A DNA stretch of 35,130 nt from Gluconacetobacter tumulicola (GTDB lineage: Bacteria > Pseudomonadota > Alphaproteobacteria > Acetobacterales > Acetobacteraceae). Below, one piece after another: positions 26,829 through 33,083 of this stretch. The translations under genes and the position numbers were made by a program. The notes beneath the pieces are model-generated. The model saw nothing but the letters and a program-made list of their open reading frames with translations, did no database searches and was not told the origin of the DNA. The stretch is from positions 1 to 35,130 of the forward strand of contig NZ_JABEQL010000036.1 of the NCBI RefSeq assembly GCF_014174215.1, read 5' to 3'. Position 1 is the first letter of the stretch; every line of letters begins with the position of its first letter.

Positions 26829-27844
26829 TACAGCTCCATATCCTGCTGAAGGTTCACCAGCGGCCGCGCTCCGTAATGCGAGATGATCTCCGACGCCGCC
26901 ACACTGCCCAGCCGGCCGCATTCGGCCAGCGTGCGGCCCGAGGTCCAGCCGGCCAGGAAGCCGGCCGCATAGGCATCGCCCGCCCCGGTGGTGTCGATCA
27001 CCTGCGTCGCCACCGGCGCCACGTCGATCCGCTCCTCGCCCCGGATGATCACGCTGCCCTGGCCCGAGCGCGTCAGCACCGCGAAATGCGTGTCGGCGGC
27101 GGCCTGGTTCATCGCCGTGGTGAAATCCTCGGTCTGGTAGAGCGAGCAGATTTCTTCCTCGTTGGCGAACAGGATGTCGATATGCCCATGTACCAGCTCG
27201 CGGAAGGCATCGCGATGCCGCGCGACGCAGAACGGGTCGGACAGCGACAGCGCCACCCGCCGCCCGGCCGCATGGGCCAGCGACGCCGCCTGGCGGAAGG
27301 CCTCCTGCGCATGCGGCGGGTCGAACAGATAGCCTTCCAGATAGGTCACATGCGCGCTGGCCACCAATTCGGCCAGCACGTCCTCGGGCCCGAAGGTGAC
27401 GCACGCGCCCAGATAGGTGTTCATCGTCCGCTGGCCGTCCGGCGTCACCATCACCAGGCAGCGCGCCGTCGGCTGCACGCGCCCCGCATGCCCGTCGAGG
27501 AACGCGGAAGGAAAATAGACGCCCGACTGCTGCAGGTCGGCGGCAAAATTGCGGCCCGGCGCATCGTCCGCCACCTTGCCCAGATAGGCCACGCGCGCGC
27601 CCATATTGGCCGCCACCACGCAGGTATTGGCCGCCGATCCGCCGCCCATCTCGCGCTCGCGCCGCACCAGCCCATAGAGTCTCTCGGCCCGCTCGGCATC
27701 GATCAGCATCATGCTGCCGGGAATCATGTCATGCTCGGCCAGGAAGTCCGGCTCGACCGGGGCCAGAACATCGATGATCGCATTGCCGATCCCCAGCAGA
27801 TCGAAGCGGCATTCGGCCGCACTGCCGGCACCCGTCACTGACAT
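26828..27844 (-). CDS. PfkB-family kinase, probable adenosine kinase
   Basis: 338 residues. The N-terminal GIGNAIIDVLAPV and 'MGGGSAANT' motifs and the C-terminal PfkB signature with catalytic base, DTTGAGDAYAAGF (D290), are intact. The overall pattern matches the alphaproteobacterial adenosine kinase group, which phosphorylates adenosine to AMP in the cytoplasm; other nucleosides or sugars are possible in PfkB enzymes. It lies downstream of foldback copy B and ends at copy A. Its neighbour is an exported nucleoside hydrolase, consistent with a nucleoside salvage neighbourhood, although the repeat and 300 bp separate the two transcripts. Confidence 0.85.
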   Translation of the reverse strand: MSVTGAGSAAECRFDLLGIGNAIIDVLAPVEPDFLAEHDMIPGSMMLIDAERAERLYGLVRREREMGGGSAANTCVVAANMGARVAYLGKVADDAPGRNFAADLQQSGVYFPSAFLDGHAGRVQPTARCLVMVTPDGQRTMNTYLGACVTFGPEDVLAELVASAHVTYLEGYLFDPPHAQEAFRQAASLAHAAGRRVALSLSDPFCVARHRDAFRELVHGHIDILFANEEEICSLYQTEDFTTAMNQAAADTHFAVLTRSGQGSVIIRGEERIDVAPVATQVIDTTGAGDAYAAGFLAGWTSGRTLAECGRLGSVAASEIISHYGARPLVNLQQDMEL

Positions 27845-27932
27845 TCCATCTCTCTCCCGCGCGGGCCGGCGAAACGGCCAGGCCGGCGCGCCATCAAATC
27901 ACCAAAATCGTCGTACAGACAGCCCTTCACCA

Positions 27933-28096
27933 AGAGCCCGACCGCAAATACGCGCTGGGGAGCGAGAGCGGCCCGAAGGGCTGCGCCCGTCGTGTGTTTC
28001 CGAGCATCGGAGCGGAGCGGCCTTGATGGCCGTGAGCACCGAAGCGCAGGAAACGCGCGTCGGATCGCCGCCAGCGCGCATTTGCGGTCGGGCTCT
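27933..28096. repeat. 164-bp foldback repeat, copy B
   Basis: It has the same length and orientation as copy A, with terminal arms AGAGCCCGACCGCAAATaCG / CGcATTTGCGGTCGGGCTCT (19 of 20 pairing). It lies in the 442-bp spacer between the divergent adenosine kinase and bactofilin genes. The remaining spacer, 28097-28286, should hold the bactofilin promoter; I see no gene in it. Confidence 0.85.
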
Positions 28097-28286
28097 AACA
28101 CCGGGGGCACGGGGTCGCAATGCCAGCATGTCTTGTTCGTAAAATTGCGGCTTCCCACTTTTCCGGCATCATTCGCGCGTGTAATCCTTAATCGTTCCAG
28201 ACACCGGTTTTCCGGAGCATGGCCGGGAACCACCCGTCTCCAGACCGCCGGGCCATGCGCGGCTTCACCTTCGACAGCAGCGGGGT

Positions 28287-28964
28287 ATGCTTTTGTTCAA
28301 GAAACGCAAGCCAGAAGACGAAACACCGCCCGTCGGCACCTCGTCGCCATCCGGCCGGCCGACCAGTCCGCAGACGACGTTCCCGCCGCCGCCCGCCGGC
28401 GCCGTTCCCGTCCGCCCCGGCACTTCGCCGGCCAGCGCCGCCCCCCCTCTCTCCCAGTCGTCCCAGGAGACCGCCCCGATGGCCCGTTCCCCCTTCCCGC
28501 CCGCTCCGACCGCACCTCCCGGCGCCGCCCAGCCGCCCGGCCGCCCCGGCCAGGCGCCGGCCCCCCGCAAGGACACCAGCGATCGCCGCACGCTGGTGGT
28601 CGGGCGCGGAATCAGCGTCCAGGGCTCGATCCAGGACGCCGAGCGCCTGGTCGTCGAGGGCACGGTCGAATCGACCATGATCACCGCGCACGAACTCCAG
28701 GTCGCCCATGGCGGCATGTTCCGTGGCGAGATCGAAGTCGAGGACGCCGATCTGGCCGGCACCATCGACGGCACGCTGACGGTGCGCGGCAGCCTGACCA
28801 TCCGCTCCTCGGGGCGCCTGCTGGGCAAGGCGAAGTGCCGCCGCCTGCAGGTCGAGGATGGCGGCCAGGTCAGCGGCCATCTGGAAATGATCACCGGCGC
28901 CGCCCCGGCCCCCGCGGCCCCGGTCGCGGCTCCCGCCGCCCCGGAAGAAGCTCCGGCCGACTGA
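28287..28964 (+). CDS. Bactofilin
   Basis: 225 residues. The central region (about 100-200) is the DUF583/bactofilin beta-helix: 'TLVVGRGISVQGSIQDAERLVVEG', then alternating short hydrophobic strands and glycine turns ('GEIEVEDADLAGTIDGTLTV'). Both ends are Pro/Ala-rich and disordered, with a long N-terminal arm of about 95 residues starting MLLFKKRK. Bactofilins self-assemble into cytoskeletal filaments without nucleotide and organise cell-wall or stalk functions. No partner peptidase gene of the LmdC/M23 type lies next to it. The ribosome binding site is weak (GGGG), so the start is less certain than the family. Confidence 0.9.
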   Translation: MLLFKKRKPEDETPPVGTSSPSGRPTSPQTTFPPPPAGAVPVRPGTSPASAAPPLSQSSQETAPMARSPFPPAPTAPPGAAQPPGRPGQAPAPRKDTSDRRTLVVGRGISVQGSIQDAERLVVEGTVESTMITAHELQVAHGGMFRGEIEVEDADLAGTIDGTLTVRGSLTIRSSGRLLGKAKCRRLQVEDGGQVSGHLEMITGAAPAPAAPVAAPAAPEEAPAD

Positions 28965-28983
28965 ACCAGGCCCGGGCGCAGCG

Positions 28984-29140
28984 CCGGTCTGGACATGCGC
29001 GCTGGTGGCGATCCGGCGCGCGTTTCCTGGGCTCCGATGGCTCACGGCCCATAAGGCCGCTCCGCCTCGGTGCTCGGAAACACATGACGGGCGTGCCGCT
29101 TTGCGGCACTCTCGCTCACCAGCCCACATGTCCAGACCGG
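28984..29140. repeat. 157-bp foldback repeat, copy C (inverted)
   Basis: The element lies in the opposite orientation to copies A and B. The terminal arms CCGGTCTGGACATG.../...CATGTCCAGACCGG pair over about 24 bp with three mismatches. The interior shares the GCTCACCAGC, CGAGCACCGAGGCGGAGCGGCC-like and GGAAACGCGCGCCGGATCG blocks when read on the minus strand. The outermost arm sequence differs from copies A and B while staying self-complementary, which implies compensatory change or a recombinational swap. It begins 20 nt after the bactofilin stop. Confidence 0.8.
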
Positions 29141-29170
29141 CTTTCCTCAGCCGTTCCCAAAACGCCAAAA

Positions 29171-29205
29171 AAAACGCCGCGGATCGCATGATCCGCGGCG
29201 TTTTT
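29171..29205. terminator. Bidirectional intrinsic terminator between bactofilin and gcrA
   Basis: A perfect 13-bp stem AACGCCGCGGATC/GATCCGCGGCGTT (29173-29185/29190-29202) with a GCAT loop is flanked by A residues on the left and T residues on the right. It therefore works in both directions, serving the convergent bactofilin and gcrA transcripts. Confidence 0.92.
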
Positions 29206-29233
29206 CATGCCTGTTCCCGATAGAACCAGCGCG

Positions 29234-29917
29234 TCAGGCGACGTTATCCCGCCGGTCGCGCAGCTTCACATAGGCCAGTTGCGCATGTTCGGCGCAGTAG
29301 GGCTTGCCCGGAACAGGCGTTGCCCCACAGAAATGAAAGCCCGGCGTGCCCGGATCGCCCAGCGGCCAGCAGCAGCTCAGGCCGCTGCGCCGCGGCGCGG
29401 GGCTGGACACCGCACGCAGCGACGCCCGGGACGTTTCCGGCCGCGAGACGGAAGGCGTGGCCACGGGCGGCGGGGGCGCCACCCCAGCCACCGTTTCAGT
29501 CTCGGCACGAACCGGCGCCCGGGGCGCGGGCTCCTGCCGGACCGGGGCCACGGACGGCGCGGCCTCCGCCACATGCGGCGCAACAGGCGCCACAACGGGC
29601 GCTGCCACAGGCGCGGCCGCCTGCGGCGCCACCGCAACGGCGGCGACTGGTGCCGCCGGCGAAACGGGTGACGCGACCGGCGCCGAGGCGACGGGTTCCA
29701 GGGTCGGTGCAACCGCCCCGGCCGACTCCGCCGCGCGGGCCGAAGCCGGCGGTCTGCGAATAGGTGACGGACGCGCCTGCAGGCCGAGGCGATGCGCCTT
29801 GCCCACAACCGCGTTCTTCGTCACCGAAAGCTGGCGGCCGATCTCGGCCGTCGACAACCCCTGCTGCCAAAGCTCGCGCAGACGGGCGATCGTCTCCTCG
29901 GTCCATTCCATAGCCAT
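29234..29917 (-). CDS. gcrA: Cell cycle regulator GcrA
   Basis: 227 residues from the ATG at 29917 (AGGAGA upstream at 7 nt). The N-terminal DNA-binding helix-turn-helix is classic GcrA: MEWTEETIARLRELW, then 'GLSTAEIGRQLSVTKNAVVGK'. The C-terminus 'CCWPLGDPGTPGFHFCGATP' with 'YCAEHAQLAY' is the conserved sigma-70-interacting end. Between them is a long Ala/Pro/Val-rich linker of about 120 residues, so the protein is longer than the roughly 170-residue Caulobacter GcrA. GcrA joins sigma-70 holoenzyme at promoters with CcrM-methylated GANTC sites to control division genes. It has its own promoter region after rnd. Confidence 0.95.
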   Translation of the reverse strand: MAMEWTEETIARLRELWQQGLSTAEIGRQLSVTKNAVVGKAHRLGLQARPSPIRRPPASARAAESAGAVAPTLEPVASAPVASPVSPAAPVAAVAVAPQAAAPVAAPVVAPVAPHVAEAAPSVAPVRQEPAPRAPVRAETETVAGVAPPPPVATPSVSRPETSRASLRAVSSPAPRRSGLSCCWPLGDPGTPGFHFCGATPVPGKPYCAEHAQLAYVKLRDRRDNVA

Positions 29918-29945
29918 GCCATCTCTCCTGACGAAGGACAGCCGG

Positions 29946-29988
29946 AAATTAGGCTTATCTTGTGGTGGACTCAACCTTCCCACCACAA
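29946..29988 (-). promoter_or_regulatory. gcrA promoter with GANTC site and inverted repeat
   Basis: On the minus strand TTGAGT (29974-29969) and TAATTT (29951-29946) are 17 nt apart, a plausible sigma-70 promoter about 22 nt before the gcrA ribosome binding region. A GANTC (CcrM) site, 29968-29972, overlaps the -35 hexamer and lies in the loop side of a perfect 9-bp inverted repeat, TTGTGGTGG/CCACCACAA (29960-29968/29980-29988). A TGTGGACAA box at 29994-30002 is one mismatch from a DnaA box. Another GANTC lies at 30043-30047. Control by CcrM methylation, DnaA or GcrA itself is an inference. Confidence 0.55.
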
Positions 29989-30062
29989 AATCTTGTGGAC
30001 AAGGCTGGGAGTAACCTGTTCACAACCCGGGGGAAAACCGGTGAGTCCGCATTCGGGGGCGT

Positions 30063-31244
30063 TCAGGTCGAAACGCGGCGAATCCGCGTCCCATCCACAC
30101 CCAAAAGCATGGTGCCCGCCTTCAGCGCCAGCGCATCCTCGCCGAACACCACCCGCCGCCATCCCTGCAACAGCGGCAGGTCGGGCTCGCCCTCCATCGC
30201 CAGCCGGTCGATATCCTCCGACGACGCCACCAGGCGCGGCGCCACGTCATGCTCCTCGCAGCACGCCGCCAGCAGCACCTTCAACAGCGCAACCAGCGCC
30301 GGCGACGGGCGCGGACCATCCTTGCCCTTGCTCTGGCGCGGCAAGGACGCATCGGGCAGCGCATGCGCCGCCGCAATGGCCTCCAGCAGCCCAGCCCCGC
30401 TCCGCCCCTCGGCAAACCCGCGCGAGACACCGCGCACCCGGGCCAGCGCATCGGCATCGGCCGGCCCGGTGGCCGCGATCTCCAGCAGGCTCTCATCCTT
30501 CAGCAGCCGCTGGCGCGGCACGTTCACCCGCTGGGCCTCCAGCTCGCGCCACGCGGTAATGGCCCGCAGCACGCCCAGCATGCGCCGGTTGCTGGTGCGC
30601 GGGCGCATCTTCTCCCACAGGGTCTCGGGATCGGGGCGGAAGGTCTCGGGCCGGGTCAGCACCGCCAGCTCGGCCGCCACCCACTCCATCCGCCCTTCCT
30701 GCTCCAGCCGCTCGCGCAGAAGCTGGTAGACGGTGCGCAGATAGGTCACGTCGGCGGCCGCATAGGCAATCTGCGCCGGCGACAGCGGGCGCGCCGCCCA
30801 GTCCGAAAACCGATGCGCCTTGTCGATATGCGCACCCGTCAGCGACGAGACCAGATTGTCATACCCGACCTGGTCGCCATAACCGGCCACCATCGCCGCC
30901 ACCTGGGTATCGAACAGCGCCGCCGGCAGCCGGTCGAACAGATGCAGGAAAATCTCCAGGTCCTGCCGCGCGGCATGGAACACCTTGGTCACCGCCGGGT
31001 CGTCCAGCAGTTCCCCCAGCGGCGCCAGGTCCAGGCCGGGCGCCAGCGTGTCCACCACCACCACGTCATGCGCGCCGGCCAACTGCACCAGGCACAGCTC
31101 GGGCCAGTAGGTCCGTTCGCGGACGAACTCGGTATCGATCGTCACGAACGGCTCGCGCCGCAATCGTTCGACGACCGCAATCAGCTCGTCAGTGGAGGTC
31201 ATCAGGACAGGAGCGGAAAAATCCGCCTTGAGTGCACGCGCCAT
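30063..31244 (-). CDS. rnd: Ribonuclease D
   Basis: 393 residues. The DEDD exonuclease domain is complete: FVTIDTEF (D37, E39), 'VFHAARQDLEIF' and 'IAYAAADVTYL' (Exo III with Tyr). A C-terminal HRDC-type helical region follows, with 'WRELEAQRVNVPRQRLLKDESL'. It trims the 3' ends of tRNA precursors and other small RNAs. The ATG at 31244 has AGGA 4 nt upstream; the internal ATG at 31202 (MTSTDEL) matches the usual family start but has no visible ribosome binding site. It is divergent from queF and 145 nt upstream of gcrA on the same strand. Confidence 0.94.
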   Translation of the reverse strand: MARALKADFSAPVLMTSTDELIAVVERLRREPFVTIDTEFVRERTYWPELCLVQLAGAHDVVVVDTLAPGLDLAPLGELLDDPAVTKVFHAARQDLEIFLHLFDRLPAALFDTQVAAMVAGYGDQVGYDNLVSSLTGAHIDKAHRFSDWAARPLSPAQIAYAAADVTYLRTVYQLLRERLEQEGRMEWVAAELAVLTRPETFRPDPETLWEKMRPRTSNRRMLGVLRAITAWRELEAQRVNVPRQRLLKDESLLEIAATGPADADALARVRGVSRGFAEGRSGAGLLEAIAAAHALPDASLPRQSKGKDGPRPSPALVALLKVLLAACCEEHDVAPRLVASSEDIDRLAMEGEPDLPLLQGWRRVVFGEDALALKAGTMLLGVDGTRIRRVST

Positions 31245-31385
31245 CCGGTCCTGTTATCATGGGCCCATGCCGGTGCGAAAGCACCCACGACAGCCCCCAC
31301 GGGGGAAAAGCGCCGCTTGACGCGGGAAAGGCGGCTCTGACATCACCCTTCTTCACAGAGCCCCGCATAGCAAGGATCACGGAAC

Positions 31386-31865
31386 GTGAGCGCATCCACC
31401 CCGCCGGACGACGGCACCCAGGCCCTCACCCAGCTCGGCCGCGCCTCCCCCCAGCCCACCAGCCCCGAGGACGCGACGCTGGAGCGTGTCCCCGCCCCCT
31501 ATCGCGACCGGCGCTACCTGGTCCGCTTCACCGCGCCGGAATTCACCTCGCTCTGCCCCGTCACCGGCCAGCCGGACTTCGCCCATCTGGTCATCGACTA
31601 CGTGCCCGACCAGTGGATCGTGGAAAGCAAGTCGCTCAAACTGTTCCTGACCAGCTTCCGCAATCACGGCGCCTTCCACGAAGCCTGCTCGGTCCAGATC
31701 GCCACCACCCTGGTCGACCTGCTCTCCCCGGTCTGGCTGCGCATCGGCGCCTACTGGTACCCGCGCGGCGGCATGCCCATCGACGTCTTCTGGCAGACCG
31801 GCGCCCCGCCGCAGGATGTGTGGATTCCCGCGCAGGACGTGCCTGGATATCGCGGTCGGGGCTGA
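31386..31865 (+). CDS. queF: NADPH-dependent preQ0 reductase QueF
   Basis: 159 residues, the short unimodular QueF type. The catalytic cysteine lies in [13 protein letters not shown] (C57, with D64), and the family motif [20 protein letters not shown] starts at E80. It reduces 7-cyano-7-deazaguanine to 7-aminomethyl-7-deazaguanine in queuosine synthesis. The start is GTG at 31386, with AAGGA about 9 nt upstream. No other que genes are adjacent, so it is probably transcribed alone. Codon use is GC-rich like the core genes, so the AT-rich islet begins later. Confidence 0.95.
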   Translation: MSASTPPDDGTQALTQLGRASPQPTSPEDATLERVPAPYRDRRYLVRFTAPEFTSLCPVTGQPDFAHLVIDYVPDQWIVESKSLKLFLTSFRNHGAFHEACSVQIATTLVDLLSPVWLRIGAYWYPRGGMPIDVFWQTGAPPQDVWIPAQDVPGYRGRG

Positions 31866-31966
31866 GCGCCCCCCCCCTCCCCCGTTCCGCCTGCCACGGC
31901 CACCCCGGCAACCGGATTTTCTCAATTCGGCAGAAACGGCGCGGGCGTCAGTACCGTCCGCAGGAC

Positions 31967-32053
31967 CTATCCCGCAAACCAGCCGCGCATGACGAGAAAG
32001 GCGGCCGCCGATCCGATCAGGCACGCGGACCAGACCGGCCGCAGGAAGCGCAT
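31967..32053 (-). CDS. 28-residue hydrophobic peptide downstream of the WGR gene
   Basis: It starts 5 nt after the WGR frame's stop (TGA, then ATG at 32053). The sequence MRFLRPVWSACLIGSAAAFL... is basic at the start and then a single hydrophobic span, so it could sit in a membrane. There is no clear ribosome binding site beyond the end of the WGR gene, and no family is recognised. It may be a translated leftover rather than a functional peptide. Confidence 0.3.
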   Translation of the reverse strand: MRFLRPVWSACLIGSAAAFLVMRGWFAG

Positions 32054-32058
32054 GAGGG

Positions 32059-32348
32059 TCAGGCCATCACGCTGAATGCCGTGGCACCCAGCGTCTTGCG
32101 AATGCCGATTGCGAAGCTGCGGCGGGCTGCATCGTCGGCATGGAGATCGAGGCGGCATTGCCTGGCTGTACCGATCCGCCCCCATTGGCGGAGCAGGGCG
32201 GTGCCGCCGAACAGATCGCCCCGCAGGCACAGCCGGTAGAAGCGCCAGCAGTTCGCCGCCGGCACGACGTGCCGCAGTTCGGCGCCTCGGGGAAAAAGGC
32301 CAACTGACGCAGGGGGCGAGGCGGGGCCGGATAGGGCGCTTTGGGCAT
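32059..32348 (-). pseudogene. WGR-domain protein, frameshifted
   Basis: The minus-strand frame starting at ATG 32348 reads MPKAPYPAP...RQLAFFPEAP, while an overlapping frame (open from at least GTG 32265) reads 'NCWRFYRLCLRGDLFGGTALLRQWGRIG', an unmistakable WGR domain. Joining the first frame to the second near 'PEAP' gives a continuous WGR protein of about 95 residues. The gene as written therefore has a one-base frameshift near 32275-32285. WGR domains occur in nucleic-acid-binding proteins and in small stand-alone plasmid or chromosomal proteins of unknown role. A sequencing error is the main alternative to real decay; a downstream GTG start would give an intact 68-residue protein. Confidence 0.6.
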
Positions 32349-32637
32349 ATTCTCCCGAGAACTGTAACAGACCGAGCGGCGCGGTAGCAGGAAAAAGGCG
32401 TCGGACGGGTGGTTTTCCGGACTTCGGGGCGGCTCAGCCGGCGCCGCCTGTTACCCTATTATCCATAATGTAACAGCAGCAGAGAATGAACAATATTTCC
32501 AAACAGGAGATCGCAGACTTGATTAACGCCAATTTAATGACAAAACGTTAATGTTGCAAAACATCTCTTTTGTTGCAAAGTTTTGCGTTGAGAGCCTCTT
32601 CCCACTGAATCAGTATATTTTTCCAAAAGGATGAAAA
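32349..32637. promoter_or_regulatory. Leader region of the double-glycine peptide gene, palindrome-rich
   Basis: Composition changes here from GC-rich to AT-rich. Operator-like elements are: a perfect inverted repeat CTGTTAC-N15-GTAACAG at 32448-32476, with a second TGTAACAG near 32364; a direct repeat GTTGCAAA at 32553 and 32572, 19 bp apart; and an 11-bp palindrome ACTGAATCAGT at 32604-32614 that contains a GANTC site. The ribosome binding site AAGGA follows at 6-nt spacing from the peptide ATG. No convincing -35/-10 pair could be placed. Confidence 0.5.
32486..32551 (+). CDS. Possible 21-residue leader ORF
   Basis: ATG at 32486 opens a short frame reading MNNISKQEIADLINANLMTKR before TAA. 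It lies in the leader of the peptide gene, just after the CTGTTAC inverted repeat. No ribosome binding site is visible (CAGCAGAGA precedes it). It could be a leader peptide, the remnant of a lost gene, or chance; length gives little power to tell. Confidence 0.2.
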   Translation: MNNISKQEIADLINANLMTKR

Positions 32638-32967
32638 ATGCGTGATTTGCTTGAAGCGGAGCTTATCCAAGTTACTGGTGGCGAAATAGCAAATCCGGAT
32701 CAAAATCCGGGCGGTCAAAATTCAACGACAGGAATGGGAGGTGCATCCGGTGGTGTCTCCGGAAGTGGAGGGTTCGGCGGTGGCGGGTCGCCGACCTTAT
32801 CTTGGAGTGCTACAGGCTCGGGCTCCGTAGGGGGTGGCTGGACAGCAACGGGAACGGTAAGCGGCAACCAAGGTGGAGCAACAGGTGGTTCGGTCACGGT
32901 ATCTCATCCTATTGGAGGAAATACCGGAGGTCAGATGCCACCTGGCACTTATGTACCCTTTCACTGA
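32638..32967 (+). CDS. Double-glycine leader, glycine-rich secreted peptide (bacteriocin/microcin-like)
   Basis: 109 residues. The N-terminus MRDLLEAELIQVTGG is a canonical GG leader (pattern L-x3-EL-x2-V-x-GG, cleavage after Gly15), which directs peptides to C39-peptidase ABC exporters. The mature 94-residue part is about one-third glycine, with Ser/Thr, two Trp and no Cys. It has alternating beta-like stretches ('SVGGGWTATGTVSG', 'SVTVSHPIGG') and ends PPGTYVPFH. The strong ribosome binding site AAGGA sits 6 nt from ATG. No exporter, immunity protein or modification enzyme is visible beside it; the only partner is the aspartic protease downstream. It could be a bacteriocin, a signal or a matrix peptide. 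It is not recognised as a named family. Confidence 0.7.
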   Translation: MRDLLEAELIQVTGGEIANPDQNPGGQNSTTGMGGASGGVSGSGGFGGGGSPTLSWSATGSGSVGGGWTATGTVSGNQGGATGGSVTVSHPIGGNTGGQMPPGTYVPFH

Positions 32968-32984
32968 AAATAATAAATTATTTC

Positions 32985-33012
32985 CTGACGATGCGCTTAG
33001 CCGCATCGTCAG
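32985..33012 (+). terminator. Strong hairpin between peptide and protease genes (attenuator-like)
   Basis: A perfect 11-bp stem CTGACGATGCG/CGCATCGTCAG with a 6-nt loop begins 17 nt after the peptide stop. It is followed by TTCTATAACTG, not a clean T-run, so termination would be partial. In an operon this would keep peptide mRNA high and protease mRNA lower; it could equally be a full end with a separate protease promoter. Confidence 0.6.
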
Positions 33013-33083
33013 TTCTATAACTGAGCTTTATATATTGTTCCTCATACAAATTCACCTTCCATTCATCACGAAGAAGGATAAGT

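Noticed and set aside
27711-29109. Short proteins with SEHRSG/AQETRVGSP-like peptides in several frames
   Set aside because: They are readings through foldback copies B and C; the repetition comes from the repeat, not from coding constraint.
32985-33012. CRISPR-like repeat or small RNA gene in the hairpin between peptide and protease
   Set aside because: There is only a single inverted repeat, with no repeated units or promoter evidence; best treated as a transcript hairpin.
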